The notes under the pieces: model-generated | What the model was told of the DNA's origin: nothing | Database searches by the model: none | What the model saw: the letters and a program-made list of their open reading frames with translations, nothing else | Source of the DNA: Massilia sp. ZL223 | GTDB lineage: Bacteria > Pseudomonadota > Gammaproteobacteria > Burkholderiales > Burkholderiaceae_D | Assembly (NCBI RefSeq): GCF_018119395.1 | Contig: NZ_JAGPWD010000004.1 | Location: 62,001 to 126,000 of the forward strand | Length of the DNA: 64,000 nucleotides | Reading direction: 5' to 3' | Translations under genes and position numbers: made by a program | Part shown: in pieces, positions 1 through 9,427 of the stretch | How the letters are laid out: every line of letters begins with the position of its first letter | Numbering within the stretch: the first letter of the stretch is position 1

Positions 1-2048
1 CGGCCGCCGTTCACGGTTTCCGGATTCACCACAGCGCAGCCCGGCTTGGTGCTGTCGGCCTTGCCGCCCGGGCAGCTGGCCGGATCGGCGATATCCCTGC
101 TGGAGTACGGCGACACGGTGCGGCCATTGAACAGCTGGCTGAACGACGGCGCGCGGAAGCTCTCGTTGTACGAGCCGCGGAACATCAGCGAAGCCAGCGG
201 CTGGTAACGGAAGGAGACCTTCGGATTGGTGGTGGCGCCGAAGTCCGAGTAATCGTCGCGGCGCAGGGCGATGGTCAGTTCCAGCGCCTTGGTTACCGGT
301 ACCAGAACCTCGGTGTACACGGCCTTGATATCGCGCTTGGCGCCGCCGATCGCATTGACGTCGTCGAACGGGGCATTGAGGATCGCACGGCGGCTGGCGA
401 GATCGCGCTCGTCGCCGTTGAACTTGTATTCCTCGCGGCGCAGGTCGGCGCCGACCGCAGCCATGACCGAGCCGGCCGGCAGCTTGAAGATCTCGCCCGA
501 GACCGCCGCATCGAACTGGGTCAGGGTCGAGGTGCCGCCGTACAGCACCACGCCGGCGGCGGAAGTGGCCTTGATCAGGTCAATGGCTTCCTGCGACTGG
601 GTCTGGCCCGGCATCAGGAAGGGATTGACCTTGCCCGAACCCAGCGCGGCAGCCAGCTGCGCCGTGTAGTTGTAGCCGCTGCCCAGGGTCGATTTCGATT
701 CGCTGGAGGCGCGCGACAGGCCGACACGGTAGTCGAAGGTACGGCCGAACAGGGTCAGCGGACCGTCGGCGCCGACCAGCACGCGGCCAGCCTTGGTTTC
801 GGTCTCGATCTCGCGGTTGCCGCACTCCATGCAGCGCCAGCGGTAGGCGATCGGCTTGCCGTAGTTGGCTGCGACGTTCGGGAAGACCTTGACCAGGGCA
901 TTGTAGACGTCGTTATAAGCCGCGCCGGTGCTCGGATAGAACGAGCTTGCGCCGAAGGTCGCGGCGTTCGGCGAGATCTGGTTCGGCGAGAAGCGCTTGG
1001 ACACGTCGACGCGCGAACCGAGCGCCTCGGCGAACAGCTGATGCTGGCCCACGTTGAAGGTGGCGCGCGCCAGGGCATTGGTGTTCTTGACCGGCTGCTG
1101 CAGCACGGCCGCGCGCCCGGTATCCCAGGCGCAGCCATAGGCGGCGCTCGGCGTATCCCACAGCTTCTCGTCGTAAGGACCCATGCCGTCGATGCTGTTG
1201 CAGCCAGGGCCGCCCGGCAGGTCCAGCAGGCTGATGCCGTTGAAGGTGGTGGCGCCGCTCAGCAGGTTCGGTCCCACCGTGGTGGAGAAGATGTTGGCGT
1301 GCGGTGCGCCGCGAGTGTCGACCGACACGCCGCGGTTCGGCTGGAAGGTGTTGACGAAGTCGCGCTGGTCGCCGCGCAGGGCCTTGTTCTCGCTGTGCGC
1401 GAAGGTCGCCAGGACGTTCCAGCCATCGTTGTCGAGGTCGCCCCAGCCGCCGGTGAGCGTGGCGCGGCCGATTTCGCCGCCGCTCGCTTCGGCGACGTCG
1501 ATGAAGGACTGGGCTTCCAGGCCCTTGTAGTTCTTGCGCAGGATAAAGTTGATCACGCCGCCGATCGCATCGGTGCCATAGGTCGAGGAAGCGCCATCCT
1601 TCAGCACTTCGACACGCTCCACCGCCGCCATCGGGATCGAGTTCAGGTCGACCGCCGAGCCGCTCATGCCGTGGGTCGCCACGCGGCGGCCGTTGAGCAG
1701 GACCAGGGTCGAGTCGGCGCCCTGGCCGCGCAGGTTGGCGGAGGACGCGCCGTTCCTGCCGCGCTGGGAGCCCGAGGTCACGTCGGCGTTCGATGCCAGG
1801 TTGTCCGAACCGTTGGCGTTCACGTTCAGGGTCGCAATCAGCTGCTCGGCGGTCACGATACCCTGGTCTTCCAGCTGCTTGCGCGAGATGATCTCCACCG
1901 GCAGCGCACCTTCCTTGGCGATGCGCTTGATGCTACTGCCGGTGATCTCCACCCGTTGCATCCCCTGCACCTGCGGCTGCTCCTGCGCTACCGCCGGGCT
2001 CATCACCCCGATCAGGGCGATCAAATGTGCCAGCTTCTTTACCTTCAC
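1..2048 (-). CDS. TonB-dependent outer membrane receptor (3' end cut by window edge)
   Basis: TonB-gated outer membrane receptor that imports a large or scarce ligand; the substrate cannot be read from the sequence. The start is GTG at 2046-2048, preceded by an AGGAG ribosome site. A signal peptide of about 21 residues ends at SPAVAQ. A plug domain follows: VEITGSSIKR (TonB-box region), then GADSTLVLLNGRRVATHG and VERVEVLKDGASSTYGTDAIGGVINF. Barrel strands run to the window edge, including the typical SYNESFRAPSFSQLF segment. About 682 codons are visible and the C-terminal barrel end is missing. The TLVLLNGRR type of plug is common among the many receptors of Massilia-like bacteria. No partner gene for substrate use is next to it. 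Confidence 0.93.
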   Translation of the reverse strand, partial: MKVKKLAHLIALIGVMSPAVAQEQPQVQGMQRVEITGSSIKRIAKEGALPVEIISRKQLEDQGIVTAEQLIATLNVNANGSDNLASNADVTSGSQRGRNGASSANLRGQGADSTLVLLNGRRVATHGMSGSAVDLNSIPMAAVERVEVLKDGASSTYGTDAIGGVINFILRKNYKGLEAQSFIDVAEASGGEIGRATLTGGWGDLDNDGWNVLATFAHSENKALRGDQRDFVNTFQPNRGVSVDTRGAPHANIFSTTVGPNLLSGATTFNGISLLDLPGGPGCNSIDGMGPYDEKLWDTPSAAYGCAWDTGRAAVLQQPVKNTNALARATFNVGQHQLFAEALGSRVDVSKRFSPNQISPNAATFGASSFYPSTGAAYNDVYNALVKVFPNVAANYGKPIAYRWRCMECGNREIETETKAGRVLVGADGPLTLFGRTFDYRVGLSRASSESKSTLGSGYNYTAQLAAALGSGKVNPFLMPGQTQSQEAIDLIKATSAAGVVLYGGTSTLTQFDAAVSGEIFKLPAGSVMAAVGADLRREEYKFNGDERDLASRRAILNAPFDDVNAIGGAKRDIKAVYTEVLVPVTKALELTIALRRDDYSDFGATTNPKVSFRYQPLASLMFRGSYNESFRAPSFSQLFNGRTVSPYSSRDIADPASCPGGKADSTKPGCAVVNPETVNGG

Positions 2049-2236
2049 GCGTTTCTCCTAATATTTCCCTTGGTCTGCGAACCCGGAACCGGGTCTGCTC
2101 CATGCGCAATGTCTTAGCATTCCGCCATTTTTATTGATTCAGGGTACGCCCAACAATTTGGGCCTATCCAATGAATAATCCGGAGGCCAGTATAACTAAG
2201 GGGAATGTTTTCTTTAGGAAAAACTCACTCTTTCCC

Positions 2237-4015
2237 TTATTTCGCTCTGGAGCTACGTGCTCTTTCCGCAACATCGACATCCAGATAACGCCAGGTCGTG
2301 AATTCCACCGGATGGCGTTTGTAGTTTTTCAACCACGGATGACGCAAATCGCCCGACAGGACATGGGTCAGCGGCACCCAGGGGTTGTAGGCGTGGATCA
2401 GCTGGTTCATCTCAAAATACAGCTTCTGGCGCGCCGGGCCGTCGCGTAACAGGCGCGCCTGCTCGTAGCGCTGGTTATAGGCCGGCAGGTTGAAGCGCGC
2501 ATAGTTGGCGCGTCCCGCGTTGGGGCCGTAGAGCAGCTGGTAGAAGTTGTCGCCGTCGGGGAAATCGGCGATCCAGTTACTTTCGAACATCTGCACCGTG
2601 CCCAGGCGCGACGCCTTGATGATCTCGGTCTTCTTGTCCGACTTGAACACCACGCGCAGGCCGATGCTGTTCAGGCACTTGCGCCACAACTCGTCGCGCA
2701 GGCGTCCGCCGACGGTGGCCTCGCTGTGCATGGTCAGGGTCAGCGGCTTGCCGTCCGGGGCGCGGCGAAAGCCGTCCGGGTCGCGCCGCGTGTAGCCGTG
2801 GCGGTCCAGCAGCGCGTTCGCCAGGAGCGGATCGTAGGGCACCGGGCTGCGGTAGTTCGGGTCGTAGCCCAGCACGTTGGGCGGCAGCGGCGATTCGGCC
2901 TTGATCGCGAAGCCTTTCTTGAGCAGCGCGATGTCCTCGGCATTGTTGTAGGCCATCGAGATCGCGCGCCGCAGCGCCACCTTGTCCTTGCCGTAGCCGC
3001 CGACCACCGGGTCGTTCATGTTCATCCACATGTAATAGGTCTGGAGCACCGGGAAGCGCGACAGCACGATGCCGCGCGCCGCCAACTCCGGCTTGAGCTG
3101 GCCGTCGCGCACCACCATGTCGGTCATCGACTCGGGAATCTGCTCCAGGTAGTCGTATTCGGCGTTCAGGAAGCCCAGCATGCGGCCCTGGAATTCCTCG
3201 GCGATCTTCACCTCGACCCGGTCGACCCGCGGCAGGCGCTTGCCTTCCAGCGCGCCGGCGATCGCCCGGTCTTCCGGGTTGTCTCCCGGCGTGGCGTGGA
3301 ACACGGCCGTCGAATCCGGATTGGCCAGCAGGACGATGCGGTCGCTGCGCTTCCAGTCGCCGATCATGAAGGGGCCGGTGCCGACCGGATGGTTGCCGGC
3401 CTGGCCCGGATAGGCCTCGATCACTTCGCGCGCCACCACGCCGGTGGCGGCGGTGGCGAGGTAGAACAGGAAGTTGTTGTCCGGCGCGTTCAGGCGGATG
3501 CGCAGGGTATGGCGATCAAGCGCCTGCAGGCCGGCGACGGGAACATCGTGGCCGAAGCGCTTGCGCAGGACCTCGTCGCCGGCGATCTTCCCTTCGAACA
3601 TATAGGCCCAGGGCGACTTGAGCGTGGGGTCGTACAGGCGCTTGATGCTGTAAACGTAGTCCTGGGCCGTCACCTCGCGCCGCGCGCCCTTGAAGGCCGG
3701 ATCGGGCGTGAACAGGATGCCGGGGCGGATGCGGAAGGTATAGGTCAGCCCGTCCGCGCTCACCTCAGGCAGGGCTGTGGCCGTGTTCGGGCGCAGTCTG
3801 GCCGGGCGCGCCAGGTAGTCGTAGCGCAGCAAGGGGTCGAACAGGTTTTCCAGCAGCGACAGGGTGGCGTTGTCGGAGGCGACCGCCGGGTCCAGCCCGG
3901 TCTCGCTGGTGGACAGGAACATGCGCAAGACCTTCTCTTCCCCGGGCGCTGCCTGAGAGGCGGCGCCGCACAGCAGTGGTAGCAACATGGCAAGGGTAGT
4001 CAGGCGGAGTTTCAT
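2237..4015 (-). CDS. ABC transporter substrate-binding protein, family 5 (oligopeptide/dipeptide type)
   Basis: Periplasmic binding protein of the DppA/OppA family, 592 residues. The start chosen is the ATG at 4013-4015, because it opens directly into a Sec signal peptide (MKLRLTTLAMLLPLLCGAAS) cleaved near SQA; an upstream in-frame ATG would add a basic non-signal extension. Family 5 features include LDPAVASDNATLSLLENLFDPLL near the N-terminus, then TYTFRIRPGILF and AQDYVYSIKRLYDP. The family normally works with two permeases and two ATPases, none of which is adjacent, so this is an orphan binding protein. Its ligand (peptide or other) is unknown. Confidence 0.9.
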   Translation of the reverse strand: MKLRLTTLAMLLPLLCGAASQAAPGEEKVLRMFLSTSETGLDPAVASDNATLSLLENLFDPLLRYDYLARPARLRPNTATALPEVSADGLTYTFRIRPGILFTPDPAFKGARREVTAQDYVYSIKRLYDPTLKSPWAYMFEGKIAGDEVLRKRFGHDVPVAGLQALDRHTLRIRLNAPDNNFLFYLATAATGVVAREVIEAYPGQAGNHPVGTGPFMIGDWKRSDRIVLLANPDSTAVFHATPGDNPEDRAIAGALEGKRLPRVDRVEVKIAEEFQGRMLGFLNAEYDYLEQIPESMTDMVVRDGQLKPELAARGIVLSRFPVLQTYYMWMNMNDPVVGGYGKDKVALRRAISMAYNNAEDIALLKKGFAIKAESPLPPNVLGYDPNYRSPVPYDPLLANALLDRHGYTRRDPDGFRRAPDGKPLTLTMHSEATVGGRLRDELWRKCLNSIGLRVVFKSDKKTEIIKASRLGTVQMFESNWIADFPDGDNFYQLLYGPNAGRANYARFNLPAYNQRYEQARLLRDGPARQKLYFEMNQLIHAYNPWVPLTHVLSGDLRHPWLKNYKRHPVEFTTWRYLDVDVAERARSSRAK

Positions 4016-4202
4016 GGCGGCGGGTCCTCGAAAGCGTTGCGTATCATATGCGCGCCTGCGCGGGCCAGGCAAATGCGATAGCGCGGCAGCGCAGGCTTAT
4101 AACTTTTTCGCATGGCGCGGCTGCATTCTTTCATCGTGGCAGCACGAACTCGGCCTATACTCTCCGCTGCACAATCTGCTGTACCTCTGCGGCGACCGAC
4201 TC

Positions 4203-5441
4203 ATGGCACTCAATTACATCTGGACCGGCTTCTTCCTCGTGGGCTTCATTGCGGCGCTGGCGCAATGGCTCTTCCTTGGCGATACAGAGATCTTCAAGCG
4301 CATCATCGACGGCACCTTCGACTCGGCCAAGTTGGCGGTGATGGACATCGCCCTGCCGCTGGCCGGCGTCATGACCTTCTGGCTGGGGATCATGAACGTG
4401 GGCGAGAAGGCCGGGGCCATCCGGGTATTCGCGCACGTCATCGGCCCCTTCTTTTCGCGCATCTTCCCGGGCGTTCCGCGCGACCATCCAGCCAACGGCC
4501 ACATGGTGATGAACTTCTCGGCCAACATGCTGGGCCTGGACAACGCCGCCACCCCCTTTGGCCTGAAGGCGATGGAGAGCCTGCAGTCGCTGAATCCGAA
4601 AAAGGATGAAGCCACCGACGCCCAGCTGATGTTCCTGGTGATCCAGACCTCGGGCCTGACCATCATTCCGCTGGCCGTCATGGCCCAGCGCGCGGTGCTG
4701 GGCGCCGCCAACCCGGCCGACATCTTCATCCCGACCCTGATCGCAACCTATACCGCCACCATCGCCAGCATCATCGCCGTCGGCCTGCGCCAGCGCATCA
4801 ACCTGCTCGATCCGGTGGTATTCGGCTGGATCGGCGGCACCGCCGCGCTGATCGCCTCGATCGTGTTCAGCTTCACCTACTTCCTCGACAAGGCGCAGAT
4901 CCAGCTGGTCTCGAACGTGATCGCCAACCTGGTCCTGTTCTCGGTCATCGCCGCCTTCATGACAGGCGCGGTCATCAAGAAGGTCAACGTGTTCGAGAAC
5001 TTCATCGAGGGCGCCAAGGCCGGCGTCGAGACCTCGATCAAGATCATTCCCTACCTGGTCGGCATGATCGTCGCCATCAGCGTGGTGCGCAATTCCGGCG
5101 TGCTGGGCCTGATCGTCAGCGGCTTCGCCTGGATCTTCAATGCGCTCGGCCTGCAGACCGACTTCGTCGGCGCCCTACCCACCGCGCTGATGAAATCCCT
5201 GTCCGGCAGCGGCGCGCGCGCCATGATGATCGACGCGATCAAGACCTACGGCGTGGATTCCTTCGTGGGCCGGCTGTCCAGCATCCTGCAGGGCGCGTCC
5301 GACACCACCTTCTACATCATCGCGCTGTACTTCGGTTCGGTCGGCATCCGCAAGACCCGCTATGCGGTCAGCTACGGCCTGCTGGCGGACCTGATCGGCA
5401 TCATCGCCGCCATTTTCGTCGCCTACCTCTTCTTCGGTTAA
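4203..5441 (+). CDS. Nucleoside-recognition/SpmA-SpmB-type integral membrane protein
   Basis: Polytopic inner membrane protein of 412 residues with two Gate-type (nucleoside recognition) halves. It corresponds to the SpmA and SpmB spore maturation proteins joined in one chain. The first half carries AGVMTFWLGIMNVGEKAG and NFSANMLGLDNAATPFGLKAM; the second carries SIKIIPYLVGMIVAISVVR and GSGARAMMIDAIKTYG with LQGASDTTFYI. The start is ATG 4203, at the beginning of the first membrane segment; the reading frame is open upstream but lacks family similarity there. The stop is followed after 8 bases, with AGGAG between, by dacB, so the two are probably cotranscribed. The organism type does not sporulate, so a link to wall or D-Ala metabolism is inference. 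Confidence 0.85.
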   Translation: MALNYIWTGFFLVGFIAALAQWLFLGDTEIFKRIIDGTFDSAKLAVMDIALPLAGVMTFWLGIMNVGEKAGAIRVFAHVIGPFFSRIFPGVPRDHPANGHMVMNFSANMLGLDNAATPFGLKAMESLQSLNPKKDEATDAQLMFLVIQTSGLTIIPLAVMAQRAVLGAANPADIFIPTLIATYTATIASIIAVGLRQRINLLDPVVFGWIGGTAALIASIVFSFTYFLDKAQIQLVSNVIANLVLFSVIAAFMTGAVIKKVNVFENFIEGAKAGVETSIKIIPYLVGMIVAISVVRNSGVLGLIVSGFAWIFNALGLQTDFVGALPTALMKSLSGSGARAMMIDAIKTYGVDSFVGRLSSILQGASDTTFYIIALYFGSVGIRKTRYAVSYGLLADLIGIIAAIFVAYLFFG

Positions 5442-5449
5442 GGAGTCCC

Positions 5450-6934
5450 ATGCTGCGCCGCCTAGCCCTTGTCGCCGCCCTGTTCGCCGCCCCGGCCTTC
5501 GTCCACGCCCAGCTGCCGGAACCGGTGGCCCAGGTCCTGGCCCGGAACGGCCTGCCCCAGGATGCGCTCGGGGTGCTGGTGCTCAAGGGCGACGCGGTGG
5601 TGCTGTCGCACCAGGCCGGCCTGCCGATGCAGCCCGCCTCCACCATGAAGCTGGTGACCACGCTGGTGGGCCTGGAGCGCCTCGGCCCCGTGTTCCGCGG
5701 CCGCACCGAGCTGCGCACTACGGGCGAGATCGAGGGCGAGGTCCTGCGCGGCAACCTGATCCTGAAAGGCGGCGCCGATACCGACCTCTCGGGCGAAGCG
5801 ATCGAAACCATGCTGCGCGCCCTGCGCTACCAGGGCGTCAGGCGCATCGAGGGCGACCTGGTGCTGGACCGCCAGCTGTTCCAGCCGGCGCGCCAGGACC
5901 TCGGCGCGCCGCCTTTCGACGAGTCGCCGGAAGCCTATTACAACGTGATTCCGGACGCCCTGCTGGTCAACAAGAACATGGTGCAGGTCGACATGCGTTC
6001 CACCGCCAGGCGCCTGCAGCTGCGCATGCAGCCGGAGCTGGAGCGGGTATCGATTGGCTCCGACATGACCCTGGTCGATGCCGACTGCGCCAAATGGGAG
6101 GACGGCTGGAAGCTGCCCGAAGCGGTGCGCGGCAAGGACGGGCGGATCCGCATTGTCCTGCACGGCACCTTCCCCAGGAACTGCAACCGCAGCTACAGCA
6201 TCAACGTGCTGGACCGCGACGACTACGTCGGCCGCCTGGTGCGCCAGACCTGGACCGCGCTGGGCGGGCGCATGAGCGGCAAGACCGTCGAAGGCGTGAC
6301 GCCGCCGGAATCGGCCCTGCTGGCCGAGCACAGCTCGCGCATGCTGCCGGAGCTGGTCCGCGACATCAACAAACCCTCGGACAACGCGCTGGCGCGCACC
6401 CTCTTCCTGAGCCTGGGCAGCCTGCAGGCCGACCCCGCCAGCGGCAGCACCGCCCTGCCGCCCCCGCTTGAAGGTGAGACCACCTTCGTGCGCGCCGACG
6501 CCGCCGTGCGCGAATGGATGCGCAGCCAGCGCATCGACGACACCGGATTCGTGATCGAGAACGGCTCGGGCCTGTCGCGCATCGAGCGCATCAGCCCGAA
6601 CCAGATGGGCTACCTGCTGCAGGCCGGCCTGCGCAGCCCGTGGGCGCCGGAATTCCAGGCCAGCATGCCGATCGTGGCGATGGACGGCACCATGCGCCGC
6701 CGCCTGCACGGCAGCCCGGCGGCCGGGCGCGCGCGCCTCAAGACCGGCACCCTGCGCAACGTGACGGCGCTGGCGGGCTATGTGCCGGATGCGAACGGGA
6801 CTCTGTGCGTGTTCGTGGCCATGGTCAACAGCGAGCAGGCGGGGAATGGCAAGGGGCGCGCGGTGCTCGATGCGCTGGTGGATTGGGTGGCGCGCTCGGG
6901 AGCGCCTGCTCAGGAAGTGCAGGCTGCGCCGTAA
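5450..6934 (+). CDS. dacB: D-alanyl-D-alanine carboxypeptidase/endopeptidase, S13 family (PBP4 type)
   Basis: Periplasmic penicillin-binding protein that trims the terminal D-Ala or cuts D-Ala-mDAP crosslinks. It has 494 residues, close to the family norm. A signal peptide ends at FVHAQ. All three catalytic motifs are intact: SxxK as Ser64-Thr-Met-Lys67, SxN as Ser310-Asp-Asn312, and KTG at 431-433 within KTGTLRN. The long insert between motif 1 and motif 2 (about 240 residues) is the PBP4 signature. ATG 5450 is preceded by AGGAG, 8 bases after the upstream membrane protein stop, which suggests an operon. It lies next to a large peptidoglycan salvage cluster. Confidence 0.95.
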   Translation: MLRRLALVAALFAAPAFVHAQLPEPVAQVLARNGLPQDALGVLVLKGDAVVLSHQAGLPMQPASTMKLVTTLVGLERLGPVFRGRTELRTTGEIEGEVLRGNLILKGGADTDLSGEAIETMLRALRYQGVRRIEGDLVLDRQLFQPARQDLGAPPFDESPEAYYNVIPDALLVNKNMVQVDMRSTARRLQLRMQPELERVSIGSDMTLVDADCAKWEDGWKLPEAVRGKDGRIRIVLHGTFPRNCNRSYSINVLDRDDYVGRLVRQTWTALGGRMSGKTVEGVTPPESALLAEHSSRMLPELVRDINKPSDNALARTLFLSLGSLQADPASGSTALPPPLEGETTFVRADAAVREWMRSQRIDDTGFVIENGSGLSRIERISPNQMGYLLQAGLRSPWAPEFQASMPIVAMDGTMRRRLHGSPAAGRARLKTGTLRNVTALAGYVPDANGTLCVFVAMVNSEQAGNGKGRAVLDALVDWVARSGAPAQEVQAAP

Positions 6935-6960
6935 TTGTTGACCTTAGCGGTACGCTTACA

Positions 6961-7072
6961 AACTTGGGTTCCGGCCTCCGCCGGAACGACGGTTTTGAAG
7001 TTGGCGACTACGAAAGTGTCCGTTTGCCCGCTCCCTCAGCACGTCGTTCCGGCGAAGGCCGGAACCCAAGTT
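6961..7072. repeat. REP-like palindromic doublet (copy 1)
   Basis: Two inverted copies of a roughly 31-base palindromic unit. The left copy, 6961-6991, starts AACTTGGGTTCCGGC and ends GGAACGACG. The right copy, 7042-7072, is its reverse complement (CGTCGTTCCGGCGAAGG...). Each unit contains its own GTTCCGGC/GCCGGAAC stem. The doublet lies downstream of dacB. The same unit recurs near 39.0, 41.2, 57.0 and 62.0 kb. Confidence 0.85.
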
Positions 7073-7095
7073 TCTTAGCAACTCGACACATCAAC

Positions 7096-7120
7096 AAAAA
7101 CGCCGGCCCAGCCGGCGTTT
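7096..7120 (+). terminator. Candidate intrinsic terminator after dacB
   Basis: The stem AACGCCGG/CCGGCGTT closes on a CCCAG-type loop. It is preceded by a run of five A and followed by TTT, so it could act on either strand. It lies after the repeat doublet downstream of dacB. Confidence 0.5.
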
Positions 7121-7347
7121 CACGTTAACCACCCTAAGCACATCCTTTAAAGATCAACGACTTACGCGAAGCTGACGCCGAAACCGCACTAATATTTATA
7201 ACAGTAAAAGAGTTTGAACACGATGTTGCAAATGAGTTAGCTTTCGTGAGATTTGAGCAAGGTCAAAGCTGTCAGAATGCGCAAACAACCTATCTGCATA
7301 CGCCGATTTCCCACGTTTCCGCGGTTCCGCCACCACCACCGATTGCC
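7121..7347. other. AT-rich leader upstream of the diguanylate cyclase
   Basis: This stretch is distinctly richer in A and T than its surroundings, for example CTAATATTTATAACAG near 7190. It holds no convincing gene. The cyclase frame stays open back to a stop near 7135 but offers only a GTG at 7246 as an upstream start. It probably contains the cyclase promoter, though no clear -35/-10 pair stands out. Confidence 0.4.
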
Positions 7348-8484
7348 ATGCACACCCTTTCGCTCACTGGTGAGTTCGTTCATCCCGCCACGGAATCCGC
7401 CTTCCTCGAACACCAGCTGGCGCGCACCCGCGCGCTGCTCGGCTTCACCCTGCTGTTCTGCACCTTCTTTTACCTGTGCTTCTTCGTCACCGACGTGGCG
7501 GCGCTGGGCATGGACACCGCGCTGGCGGCGACCTTCCCCGCGCGCCTGCTGGTAGCGCTCACCGCAGGCAGCTGCGCCTGGCTGGCCTACCGCCGGCCGC
7601 TGTCGGTCCGCACCACCTGGCTGGCCGCCACCGTCGCCGAAACCGTGGCGCTGGCGAGCTTCATGCACATCGCCGTGCAGCGCCCGCAGGAGTTCCACTG
7701 GCACGCGATGTCGCTGGCGATCATGCTGGTCGTGATCTACCTCTACATTCCGAACCGCCTGAGCCACGCGATCGTGCTGGCGGGTACCGCCACCGGCGTG
7801 TTCCTGGGACTGGTGCTGCGCCTGACCGCCATGTCCTTCGCCGACATCCTGACCATGGGCCTGCTGCTGGTGCTGGTGAATACCTTCGGCGCGCTGGCGG
7901 CGCGGCGCTACAACCACGTGTCGCGCGAGGAGTTCCGCCTGCAGACCGACCTGAAGGAAGTCGCCGAACGCGACCACCTGACCGGATGCTACAACCGGCG
8001 CTACCTGCACCAGCACCTGCTCGGCCTGGAACTGTCGCGCGCGCGGCGCTTCGGCCGTCCCCTGACGGTGGTGCTGTGCGATATCGACAACTTCAAGCTG
8101 ATCAACGATAACTTCGGCCACACCAAGGGGGACGAGGTGATCAAGGCCTTCGCGGACCTCCTGGCCGGGGCCACGCGCGACCAGGTCGACACGGTGGTGC
8201 GCTATGGCGGCGAGGAGTTCCTGCTGATCCTGCCCGAGACCGATCTCGCCGGCGGCGAGCACCTGGCGGAGCGGCTGCGCGAGGCCTTCGCGGCGGACCG
8301 CCTGCTGCTCGGCGATAACGCGTTCGGGCTGCGCACCACCGCCAGCTTCGGTGTGGCCTGCTTCGATTTCGCCAACTCCCAGGTGAGCTACAACCTGCCG
8401 GACCTGATCTCGGCGGCCGACAAGCTGATGTACGAAGCCAAGCGCAGCGGCCGCAACCGCGTCGAGTCGATGGAGCTCAAGTAG
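7348..8484 (+). CDS. Membrane-anchored diguanylate cyclase (GGDEF domain)
   Basis: Makes cyclic di-GMP from two GTP at the inner membrane. The protein has 378 residues from ATG 7348. The first 195 residues hold about six hydrophobic segments (LLGFTLLFCTFFYLCFFV to ILTMGLLLVLVNTFGAL), with no recognised sensor fold. A GGDEF domain follows, opening with DHLTGCYNRRYLHQHL; the active-site loop reads RYGGEEF. The usual RxxD inhibitory site five residues before the loop reads DQVD, so product inhibition at that site is probably lost. The start is uncertain: GTG 7246 in the same frame would add 34 residues, but neither start has a good ribosome site. Confidence 0.88.
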   Translation: MHTLSLTGEFVHPATESAFLEHQLARTRALLGFTLLFCTFFYLCFFVTDVAALGMDTALAATFPARLLVALTAGSCAWLAYRRPLSVRTTWLAATVAETVALASFMHIAVQRPQEFHWHAMSLAIMLVVIYLYIPNRLSHAIVLAGTATGVFLGLVLRLTAMSFADILTMGLLLVLVNTFGALAARRYNHVSREEFRLQTDLKEVAERDHLTGCYNRRYLHQHLLGLELSRARRFGRPLTVVLCDIDNFKLINDNFGHTKGDEVIKAFADLLAGATRDQVDTVVRYGGEEFLLILPETDLAGGEHLAERLREAFAADRLLLGDNAFGLRTTASFGVACFDFANSQVSYNLPDLISAADKLMYEAKRSGRNRVESMELK

Positions 8485-8485
8485 G

Positions 8486-9427
8486 CTAGTAGCCTTTTTT
8501 CTTCAGCAGCTCGATCTCGGCATCGCCATCGTCCATCAGGCGCGGCCCGATGTCGGCGGTGCCCAGCCCCAGGCTGCGGGCCATGGACAGCAGCAGGCTC
8601 TGGCCGGGCACGTCGCGGCTCGGGGCCAGCTGGTAGACCGGGTCGGCGAAGGCCTCGTCCGGCGTGACCAGGCTCCAGTCCATCTCCTTGAACTGGGCGA
8701 TGACGTCGTCCAGCCACAGCGCATTGATCAGGTTATGGTGCAGCAGCAGCACCTGCGGGATGTCCCTGCCCTGCAGCCTGCGCGCCAGATCGCGGTAGGC
8801 CAGCGCGCGCTGCTTCACGTGGTCGAGGTAGGCCTGGCGGATCGGCGCCAGCTCGGCATCGGTCGCATCCGGCTTGCGGTCCAGGACCTCGATCAGCTTG
8901 TCGTTCAGGCGCCAGTCGCTGGTGTCGAGCGTGACGTAGCCGTTGCGGTAGCCATGCTCACGCAGGAAGGCGCGCATGCCGTCGCGCTTCTCAGGCGTGT
9001 TCCCTTCCCGCAGGTAGGTGAAGCGGAACCACTTGCGGTAGCCCGGCAGGGCCGCGATGACGCGGTCGCAGTCGAGCAGCTCCTGCTGGTACTGCGCCAG
9101 GCTCACCTTCGCGTTGTTAAGCGAGGGATGGGTCATCGTGTGGTTGCCGATCAGGTGCCCGGCCCGGCTCCAGGCCTGGGCCAGCGCCAGGCCTTCCGGA
9201 CGGTCGGCGCCGTTGCCGGCGGTGACGAACAGCGCGGCCTTGAGCTTGTGCTTTGCCAGCGCGGCCAGCATGGCCTCGTTGCGCGCCTGCGGCGACAGGC
9301 GCGGCGTGCTTGCCAGGGTAGGTCCGTCGTCGAAGCTGAAGGCGACCGGCTGGGCGTGCAGCGGCGCCGCCGCCAGGCCGAGCGCAAGCAGCGCGGCGCG
9401 CACCAGGCCGGCAAGAGAAAACGTCAT
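8486..9427 (-). CDS. Polysaccharide deacetylase family protein (NodB homology), secreted
   Basis: Predicted periplasmic carbohydrate esterase 4 enzyme of 313 residues that would remove N-acetyl groups from a GlcNAc polymer or oligomer. The signal peptide (SLAGLVRAALLALGLAAAPLHAQ) is followed at once by the catalytic FSFDDGPT motif. The metal-binding motif HTMTHPS comes later, and a C-terminal LLLHHNL block supplies the last histidines. The start ATG (9425-9427) overlaps the stop of the upstream dipeptidase gene as TGATG, so translation is coupled. The substrate could be peptidoglycan or chitin-like fragments; the cluster favours wall sugar. Confidence 0.85.
   Translation of the reverse strand: MTFSLAGLVRAALLALGLAAAPLHAQPVAFSFDDGPTLASTPRLSPQARNEAMLAALAKHKLKAALFVTAGNGADRPEGLALAQAWSRAGHLIGNHTMTHPSLNNAKVSLAQYQQELLDCDRVIAALPGYRKWFRFTYLREGNTPEKRDGMRAFLREHGYRNGYVTLDTSDWRLNDKLIEVLDRKPDATDAELAPIRQAYLDHVKQRALAYRDLARRLQGRDIPQVLLLHHNLINALWLDDVIAQFKEMDWSLVTPDEAFADPVYQLAPSRDVPGQSLLLSMARSLGLGTADIGPRLMDDGDAEIELLKKKGY

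Noticed and set aside
1041..2117. Plus-strand open frame of 358 codons at the left end
   Set aside because: It is antisense to the TonB-dependent receptor, whose plug and barrel motifs are clear.
6961..7072. CRISPR-like repeats
   Set aside because: Units are inverted palindromic pairs scattered through intergenic gaps, with no regular spacers and no cas genes.
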